Shown: positions 56,480 to 64,000 of the stretch, piece after piece
Position numbering within the stretch: the first letter of the stretch is position 1
Layout of the letters: each line of letters opens with the position of its first letter
NCBI GenBank assembly: GCA_018287875.1
Contig: JAGVVL010000013.1
Span: forward strand, 1,798,001 to 1,862,000
Reading direction: 5' to 3'
Source of the DNA: Nigrospora sphaerica
Lineage: Eukaryota; Ascomycota; Sordariomycetes; Amphisphaeriales; Apiosporaceae
Length of the DNA: 64,000 nt
Notes under the pieces: model-generated
Seen by the model: the letters and a program-made list of their open reading frames with translations, nothing else
Told to the model about the DNA's origin: nothing
The model's database searches: none
Program-made: the position numbers and the translations under genes

Positions 56480-58572
56480 ATGCGACTGCTCCACACCAAA
56501 ACACTCGAAATTTACGAATTCCCCGGCGACAGCGATAAAGAGTACGCCATCCTCTCCCATCGCTGGCGTGAGGAAGAATGCACCCTCCAACACATGTCGA
56601 CGCCAGGCGTCGAGTCGCGTAAGGGCTATGCCAAGATCAAGTTCTGTTGCGTGCAGGCTGTCGAAGATGGGCTAGAATGGGCCTGGGTTGACACGTGAGC
56701 GCCCACGAGGTACCCACCGCTACTTATGTTCACGACTGACGGCCCTGGCAGTTTCTGTATAGATAAGACCAGCACAGCCGAGCTTTCCGAGGCTATCAAC
56801 TCCATGTTTCGCTGGTACCAAAACGCCAAGGTCTGCTACGCTTTTCTGGACGATGCCGACCGTGTCGAGGAACTCCCAGGGAGCCTCTGGTTTACCCGGG
56901 GTGGACACTGCAGGAGCTCATCACGCCGCACGTCCTGCGGTTCTACTCCCGCACGTGGGATTTTCTCGGCTCCAGGGTGGAGCTGGCGGCGAAGCTGCAC
57001 GCCATCACGGCCATTGACCAACACGTGCTGTCGACGGGCAACTTCAGCGACGTGTGCATCGCGGGGCGGATGCGCTGGGCAGCTAAGAGAACAACCACGC
57101 GCACCGAGGACTTGGCATACTGCCTCATGGGACTCTTTGATGTTAACATGCCCCTCATATACGGTGAGGGTAAGAAAGCGTTTCTACGACTGCAAGAGGA
57201 AGTCATAAAGATCAGCTCAGATGACCAGACTCTCTTCGCCTGGGGTCTGCCGGAATCCATGCAGAGCATAAGCGACTTTCCGAAAAGACCTACTGAGGAA
57301 ATCAAGCTGCAGGGGCTCTTTGCAGCCGCGCCCTCGAATTTCGCCAGTGCACGATGCCCGCCAACTGAAGAGTCGAGAGGCTCTCCGACCCCCCGTGATT
57401 CAGAACAGTGGCCTTCGGGTGCAGTTTCCTGCTTTAACGCGGCCTACAGTAAGCTTTTTGTTGCTGAACTGCACCGTCCGTGTCCACAACGCTGGCTTTA
57501 CAGCATATCTCGGCATTCTCATATGCGATTGGACCGACCCATACTGGGCACGTCACGAGTCTCTGATCCTCATCCCGCCTGGGGAGTCGAAAGATGTCGC
57601 ACCACAGCGGCACTGGCAAGATAGGGACGGACTTCAAGGTTGTTCATTAGAGGAAACTAACGCAAGGAAAGATGCCAGACATGGCAGACTATATACTGAA
57701 GCTTGCCAGGGCTCCTGTGGAGCTTCTCACGTGACCCCACTAACAGGATGTCGACCTTGGGAATACCCTCACGGCGCGACAAAAGAGTTCATACCACAAG
57801 ATACTATTGTCAGAGAACCCACACCGCATGCATTCAATCAGAGGCCCACAAGCTTCACTTTCGTGCGCGTTCCGGGGGGTAAAGAGGATCATCTGCAGGA
57901 CCGGTTCTGGGTCACAAAGGTCCACATGGTGCAATTTTCTTTAACTCCAAACCAGCCAACAGCAGCAACACAACGCCGCACCGCTCCCCCAAGGACAGCG
58001 TGGTATTTCCGTTCGCCATTGTGCTCGGGGTATATCGCGAGCCCCAGTTCGCTTTGGTGCCTTTACTGTCTCCAGATTCCGCCGACGAAGATTTCCACCG
58101 GATATTCCGCGAGGATAAAAGCCTGGTGGGACATTGCATGGCCAAGGCACAGCTCAAGAAGCGGCTAGTCGAGGACAATGAACGGGAATTTCTTTGGCGG
58201 CCATCATCACGGCCCTTCTTCGGCCAGCATTTGGATTCATGGTCAAAGCGGGTTCCAACGGCGAAGAACCCCAAGCAGAGTTTCCCAGAATTTTGGGAAC
58301 TGGGATTATGTGTGGCTATACATGTGGGCAGGTTAGACCTGACCGATGATACAGTGTACGTCTTCATTCAGTTGACAACGTACAAGCTGGGACGATTCGT
58401 CAAAACGCTCGACCCCGACGAAACCCACCCAAACTACCAATTACCAAAAGGAGTAAGAACCGTCAAGAGGGTGAGAGAAGAACTGTTGGAGGCGTATAAC
58501 GATGATGTTAAAGAACGCATCTGTATATGGTGGAAACTTAAAGAGCTGGTATGGTTTAAAGAAAGGGTCTAA
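56480..58572 (+). pseudogene. HET-domain protein, three frame breaks
   Basis: The HET domain starts at the N-terminus: MRLLHTKTLEIYEF, AILSHRW, GYAKIKFCC-QAVEDGLEWAWVDT. A 57-base intron (56695-56751) precedes FCIDKTSTAELSEAINSMF and KVCYAFLDDAD. The expected TRGWTLQELITP block is split by a one-base loss near 56897-56902 (CCCGGGG). The domain then continues (FYSRTWDFLGSRVE, RTEDLAYCLMGLFDVNMPLIYGEG, AFLRLQEEVIK). A second break lies at the C-run near 57388-57396, and a third near 57979-57990 (CCCCC); after it the C-terminal part runs open to 58572. HET-domain proteins trigger cell death on non-self fusion. Each break sits at a G/C run, so sequencing error cannot be excluded. Confidence 0.8.
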
Positions 58573-61016
58573 TTGCATTGAATGAGGCGAGGGCTGATCA
58601 AAGTACGGGGCCTGTCACCTTCCGAATAGGTCAAGAAATGCGGCTGCGACGGGAGGTAAGCGGAGTTCGCAGCAGCGGATGCTTACGACTTAAGAGACGA
58701 ATGACGAATAATTGAGCGACCTAGAAGTCTTCCTTCCACAGGCAATGAAAACGACATGACGAAGAACGTAGGTGCTAAGGGAGTAAACGATGCAACCTCA
58801 ACCAACTTAACAGGCTAGATGCGTTAGATATGTTTGATCGGAACATGCTCAACTCATTCCTTGTAATTATTATAGCCGGTACGATTATTTCTCTCTTAGT
58901 GTAAATAATGATCAGTGCTTGCCGGACGCTTAGTATTATAGTAAGGATTACTAGTTCACCCAGAGCCTTACGGCTTGCACCTATTCACACGTCCCTCGGA
59001 ATACCCCTTAACAGGTCTGTGGTCATTCTCCGGAATCAATTTTACGCAGCCTATCGACTTACGCTAGCCGAGCGAAGGTTGTGGCTCGTGTACCTCGGTG
59101 CGAAGTCACAGCTATTAAAATGGAAACTCTATTCGTCTTATACGACTCCGGGATAGTTTATTGTTTTTCGATTAAGAAAGAGACCCTATGTGTAACTCGA
59201 TGAACGATTATTTACTCATTATTATTTTAAAAATAAGAAAACATCTTTAAATCTAAAACGGACTCCCGCGGCTATATTATTGCCGTACTTTCCCTTATTA
59301 AGAACCCCAGTTCACTTAGCCTTTTAGATTTTAATGCTAAGAGATAAGCTTAGCTTAACTGTTAATTGTATCTCCCGGAATAGTAGAGCTTAAGAACCGA
59401 TTCATCTTATAAGACCTATACGTACAATAAGTAAAATCTCTTTGATACGTGACGGACCTAGGGCCCTGCTAATCTGGGGCAGCTGCCAAGGCCCTACCAC
59501 CTGAGCAAGGGGTGGGGCGTGCGTTCCAGAGTAAATAATCCCAGCAGCGCCGCCAGCGCCGCAGTAGATAACTTAATCTTTATCTTCTATTTGACCCCAT
59601 CTACGATACGTGTCTGATGCGTGGATGGCATCCTGGGTCCAGAACTGGAGGGGTGTCACGGCACGCAGTTGGACAAGTCGACAAGTGATCGTAGATTAAC
59701 TGAGGATAGCAACGTGAGGAAGAAAAGAAGGAAAACACACGATAGCTCTGGCAGTCTCAAAGTATCTAAGTACCCTGAGACGCACAGGCCCTCCCTTCTG
59801 CCAGTGTCCACCACCTGTTCCATCAGTGTACAGTTGCCAGCGCCGTCACAAGGGGCAGGATACTCATTTGGAGGGGTCCTGCCTAGCTGACTAGGCCTAA
59901 TTTGGCAGATAGAACAATATATCTGCTGCCCCTCGCTGCCAGTCCTGGCAGGGAGGCACGCCTTCTTCTACACATCACTTTGACCCCATGCTTCACCTCA
60001 TCAGTGTCACTCTTTCTCTAGATGATATCTCAGTAGCTTCAAATCGCCTTAGGCTGCGGAAGCAAGAAGGGCTGTTCTTCCCGACTCATCCACCTTATTG
60101 ACATCGAGACACCTCTTCTCAACCATTATACAGCTCGGTTCATATAATTTCCGCCAATGCAAACTAGGTAGTCATAGTTTGTAGGTAGTCATAGTCTAGT
60201 TTGATGGTTTTCATAGTCACTGCATACGAAAAAGGCTTATGTTATTGTACTATCCAGCTGGATTTTGATGAGTATGCGAAATTTGTTAGCTTCTCCGCTA
60301 GAGTCGCTCCAATAGCTTGCCCTGAACGAAGGACTGATTGGTTGATATATTACGCCCGGGATGACCCTCGAGGGCAATAATCGCTAAATGCGTGACCTAA
60401 TCCGACACTACCGTCAGTACTCCTTAAACCCCACTATGTTATGCCATTCACTCTGTCTTTTCTCTTTCACTCCCTAGGCGCACCTGCATGGCTCGTTGAG
60501 CCTTTAGTAGCACATCTACTATAAAAGCAAGATTTGCAGTCTGGCGAAACGGCCAGGCAGAAGAACGCGCCGCGGTGGAAGGCAGGAGATGCTACAAATT
60601 CCTACAAGCCGATAGGGGAATCGCAGGTAAACGCTATCTTGTCGGCGTCGGGAGCCACAGGCTGGCCGTTTGCTTTGATACGGAGACGGTCGGCGGTGTT
60701 CGATGGCGAGGGCCAGGCCGAGACCGCCCACGCCCTCGCAATAGCCTCCACATAGCACGTCCCATCATCATCATTTGCGCCCCGCACATTGGAGAGTTCT
60801 TCCTAAGGGGCGCACACAAAGGCCGGGGAGATCTGTTGCATGCTGCCCTCAGTGGCTCATAGGTGTGGGAGACCCGAAAAAGCACAACGTTAAAGAAGGC
60901 CCGGGGATTAAGGGGAGGGAGTCGCTGATTAGGATTTAAGCCGGTGTACAAACTATAGACGTTACATTTACTATATTAACACCTCTTTAACCTTTTAGTA
61001 TAACACTCAAGATGAC
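58573..61016. other. 2.4-kb AT-rich gene-free stretch
   Basis: No coding signature. A short direct repeat, GTAGTCATAGT, occurs twice near 60167-60200. A minus-strand segment near 59470-59515 faintly resembles a tRNA 5' half but lacks a B box. Confidence 0.5.
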
Positions 61017-63220
61017 TTAAGACCGACAGGTCGGATCGTATTCACGTTGGGATGACCCACACATCACAGGAAGTGGACAGGCGTCACACTGGCCGTTGCG
61101 GAACACGCGCTCTGTCTGGGTGCACTTGATGCTGCCCCCGTGGGGGCCCTCGCCACACGTCTCGGTCTCGCTCTTTTGGTCGACCACGTCCAGTTGGCCT
61201 TGCCATCCGTCCGCTGCCGTATAGCGGAGGATACGGCCGTTCTGCGTGGTGTAGACCCAGGCGCCGCCGCCACAGCCGAAATTGAACTCACTGTCATCAC
61301 TTAAACCAGATAAGCCTTTGCCTTCGTTGCATATGAGCTTCCCGTTGTCCCACACCCGGGCCCTGATACCGTCATGCTGCGTGCCATGATGCAGCGACTT
61401 GGCTCGGGCTTGGTCGTCGGGTCCGGCTCGGGAGTGGCCGCGTGCGTCGGCGTCGGCGTCGACGTCGACCAGCTGGCACAGCTGGACTTGGTGATGGTGG
61501 CCTCGAACTTGGGTCCGCCGAGCTCGGACCACGTCGTGCTTGACACGCAGGAGCCCCCTGGGGGCGAATACGGTGGCGCGCTGCTCGGGAGCGTCAGTGC
61601 GTCCGTGAAGCCGTATAGCGCACAAGACGAGGTCGTGATGCAGACTCCGCCGTGGGGACTGCCGTTGCATTGCCGAAAGGTCGTCGTGGACCGACACATG
61701 GAGCCGAACCCCGTGCTGCTTGAAATAGGGGGCAATGTGATGCTCGGCACGAGGCCGGCGCAGGTGGACGCCGTGCAGAGCTTGGCGCAATTCGAGGCCC
61801 CCATGCACGGCGGGCCCGGCGGGCCCGGCCGGAAGGTCACGGGTGGGCCCCGGGGCCCGTCTCCTCCGCCGTTGCCCGGAAGTGGGCACGCGTCGTCGGC
61901 CTGGCGGGGCGAGAGGCGGCGTTCCCTTAAAGAGGAGGCGTCGTTGGGATCCGGGGCGCAAGAGCGATCTCGGGTCTGGCCGTTGTAGATGATGGGAGGC
62001 TTAGGGGCGTTGGGAACGTCCTTGTAACTGATGGCGCGCGCCAGTTCTCGGATGAGCTTCTTCATTGCGCCGGGCTCTCATCGACGCTGTAAGTCGGGTT
62101 GGAGCGCAGGCCGTCCGGTCGGGGACCTGGGACATCACGCCTGGCCAGGGCTCCCTTAGAACAGCAGACCAAGTGATACGGTTCTGGCGTCCAGTTGATG
62201 GGGAGCTTGTTGTAGCCGCGGAGGTCGTCGGCGCCTATTCCGCATGCCGATGCCAGCGACTCGACTGTATCTCCGTTCATAGCTTGTGTGCGCCGGCAAC
62301 TAGCTCCATGCGATAGGACACGGGCTGTGGACGTGTGTCTGGTGTGCAGGCTTCCCCTGGGTATCGTGGGAAAAGTGTTGGGAAATGTGTGAGCGGTCAG
62401 GAATCTTGCCGAAGCATCTTGATCGACGCAACGAGCTTCGGCCCAGGCACGGGTGGCGTTTTGAACCCATGCGAGGTCACCTCTAGGGTCCGCCAGGACG
62501 CCGAGATAGTAGTCAGGGTTTCGCCCGTTGCCACAAACCTGTGACAACACTCTCTCCGCAGCCGAGGCATTTCCGAAGGCGTGTCGATCGATGAACTCTT
62601 GGATGAAGCCACTTGCAGCCGCGGAGTCCTGTATCCCGTGACCAACATAGACGCCGATAAGAGCATCCTGAGTGCGTCCGTAAATGACGGTTTCGCCGCA
62701 GTTCAACTGGTCTCCCAGGAAAACCTGAGTGTCTTTTAGGGAGGCAATCATCTCCTCGTTGGAGGACGAACCCTCCGGCGTGCTCCATGTCAGCCACTGG
62801 TACGTTGTGTTGCTGCTCGTGCCCTGGCGACAAACAGGTGGGCCACTGTTAATATCGTCGGCCTCGTCGCGGCGTGCTATGCGACCAAACTCGTGCGCTT
62901 CAGGGGTTCCGCGTGACAGCTGCGCGGGTGTGCCCGTTATGGCATTGATTGACGTATCAGCGTTGCCAGTCGTGCACGCGCGAATTCTGAACTGGTAGCT
63001 TGGATCATTGACGGGGGTTAAAAGGATTCAGAGTGAGGAGAATTGATTCGTCACAAATTTCCAGGCCGTCCAACGTGTGGAAGGTCGACCAGTCAGCCTG
63101 CCTGGGAAACTCGGAGCAAGACCTCGGACAGGGGCGGTGGCTTCGATGCAGCTGAGCCCAGGCACCTGAAGTGACCGAGAGCACGGCGGCGGTAAGCGTG
63201 CCATGGACCTTGAAGCGCAT
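61017..63220 (-). pseudogene. Remnant of a LysM/GH18 (killer-toxin-like, subgroup C) chitinase
   Basis: Reads from 63220 with a signal peptide (LTAAVLSVTSGAWA), then the N-terminal ectodomain of this family: CPRSCSEFPRQADWSTFH, a region with VGHGIQDSAAASG, QVCGNGRNPDYYLGVLADP and GDLAWVQNATRAW, and one LysM-like module (TVESLASACGIGADDLRGYN, VCCSKGAL). An open frame then stops at 62062-62064. What follows (62061-61017) resembles only the C-terminal part (YKDVPNAPKPPIIYNGQTRD, a Cys-rich Ser/Thr/Pro region, and CGGGAWVYTT). The second LysM, the CBM18 and the whole GH18 barrel with its DxxDxDxE motif are missing. Further breaks: an extra C in the run at 63013-63018 and a frame change near 61385. 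It therefore cannot hydrolyse chitin. Confidence 0.65.
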
Positions 63221-63619
63221 CTTGTTTAACGTGGATAAAGAACGGCTCCTACTCAATCACCCTACTAATGCATGACTTGTAGGCCGTGTAGACCTCTTAT
63301 AACGGAATTTCAACTGCCTTTCAATCTTGCCCCTCGCCTGGCCACGGGCTCCGAACCACTAAAGCGTCGGTTCTGGCGAGGTTTACGCGAAATTCAAAAT
63401 GCGAATGCGCATCACACGGCCCCCTATCGGGGTCTGTGTGTTCTAGACCTTTCCAGTAGCGGGGGAACTGAACCCGAGATAAGAAGGAGTTGAGAAGGAA
63501 CTGCTTTTGTGTGCTAGCTTAATCCTTTGATGTTTCCAACCGACACAAGTGATGCTCGGTAAACAGTGTTCTGTGACACAGACAGGTCTTAACCACTTCA
63601 CAGAACTTAATCGCTCAGT
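63221..63619. other. Intergenic before LINE copy C
   Basis: Upstream DNA of the chitinase remnant. No gene seen. Confidence 0.5.
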
Positions 63620-64000
63620 TTCTCCAGAGATGGCAGCAAAGCCAGACACTGCGGCAAAACCAGACATCGCGAGCTCCAGCAATAACTAAAAAGCCTCCGG
63701 ACAAGCATGTCCTTAAGCTCCATAAGGGGCTCCACAAGGCGGAGAGCTCGATCCTCGTCCAGGCAAGGACTGGCAAGATCGGACTGCGAGACTTCCTCTT
63801 TAAACGCAGGGTCCCAGGCTTCGACAGCCCACGGTGCGATTGCGGTCAAGGTAGGGAGACCGTCCGACATATCCTCGTTTTCTGCCCAAGGGAGAGAGAA
63901 AGACGAGAGCATCTCGTCCAAGCTTTAGGAGGACCGATAGACACGGACAGGATGCTCGACACCCCAGGAAAAGCAGGAATTATCGCGAGATGGCTACTCC
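63620..64000 (+). mobile_element. LINE copy C, 5'-truncated, runs off the window
   Basis: From about 63620 the plus strand matches the minus-strand sequence of LINE copy B (C-terminal coding block): HVLKLHKGLHKAESSILVQ, RTGKIGLRDFLFKRRVPGFD, SPRCDCGQGRETVRHILVFC with the C-x-C-x8-H-x4-C knuckle, then IDTDRMLDTPGKAGIIARWLL. It differs from copy B at roughly one base in ten, so it is an older copy or another subfamily. Upstream similarity stops near 63620, a 5' truncation point. Confidence 0.8.

Noticed and set aside
59470..59515. tRNA-like segment on the minus strand
   Set aside because: A-box-like TTGCTCAGGTGG is present, but there is no B box and no cloverleaf can be drawn.

Overview
The window looks like a nuclear contig of a filamentous ascomycete, most likely a Sordariomycete. 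The genes carry short introns (about 46-100 bases) with fungal splice signals. The families are typical of these fungi: HET-C, a HET-domain gene, a Zn2Cys6 regulator, a SAT4/PTH11-like membrane protein, a GH62 arabinofuranosidase, a DUF1996-WSC protein, Fot1/pogo and Tad-like transposons. I cannot fix the genus from sequence alone. Exon joins were checked by hand for reading phase.

Layout. 0.6-29 kb is GC-rich and gene-dense: a membrane-anchored pepsin-like protein without catalytic aspartates, an alpha/beta hydrolase, a small secreted cysteine protein, a broken GNAT acetyltransferase, a 262-bp MITE, then a carbohydrate block (maltose-permease-type MFS, divergent Zn2Cys6 factor, myo-inositol oxygenase, DUF1996-WSC secreted protein, hexose-type MFS). 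After a 3-kb gap come housekeeping genes: RFT1, and the divergent pair DBP3 and MAD2. 29-39 kb is AT-richer and almost gene-free. It holds degenerate tandem repeats, an intron-containing tRNA-Leu(CAA) with copied 3' halves, a truncated LINE, and a full-length but dead Fot1/pogo element with TA target sites. 39-52 kb returns to genes: GH62, HET-C, a secreted GMC oxidoreductase and a SAT4/PTH11-like protein. 52.5-64 kb is a second decayed compartment: a 3.1-kb LINE with a 15-bp target duplication, a frameshifted HET-domain gene, a remnant of a LysM/GH18 chitinase without its catalytic domain, and a third LINE copy running off the end.

How it fits together. The 9-20.5 kb block could form a sugar or inositol uptake-and-oxidation unit: two transporters, one regulator and the enzyme that opens myo-inositol to glucuronate. 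This is inferred from neighbourhood only. Two self/non-self recognition genes (HET-C intact, HET-domain broken) and a chitinase remnant lie in or beside transposon-rich DNA. The MITE near 8.4 kb shares its outermost bases with the Fot-like element at 33.6 kb, so that transposase family probably mobilised it.
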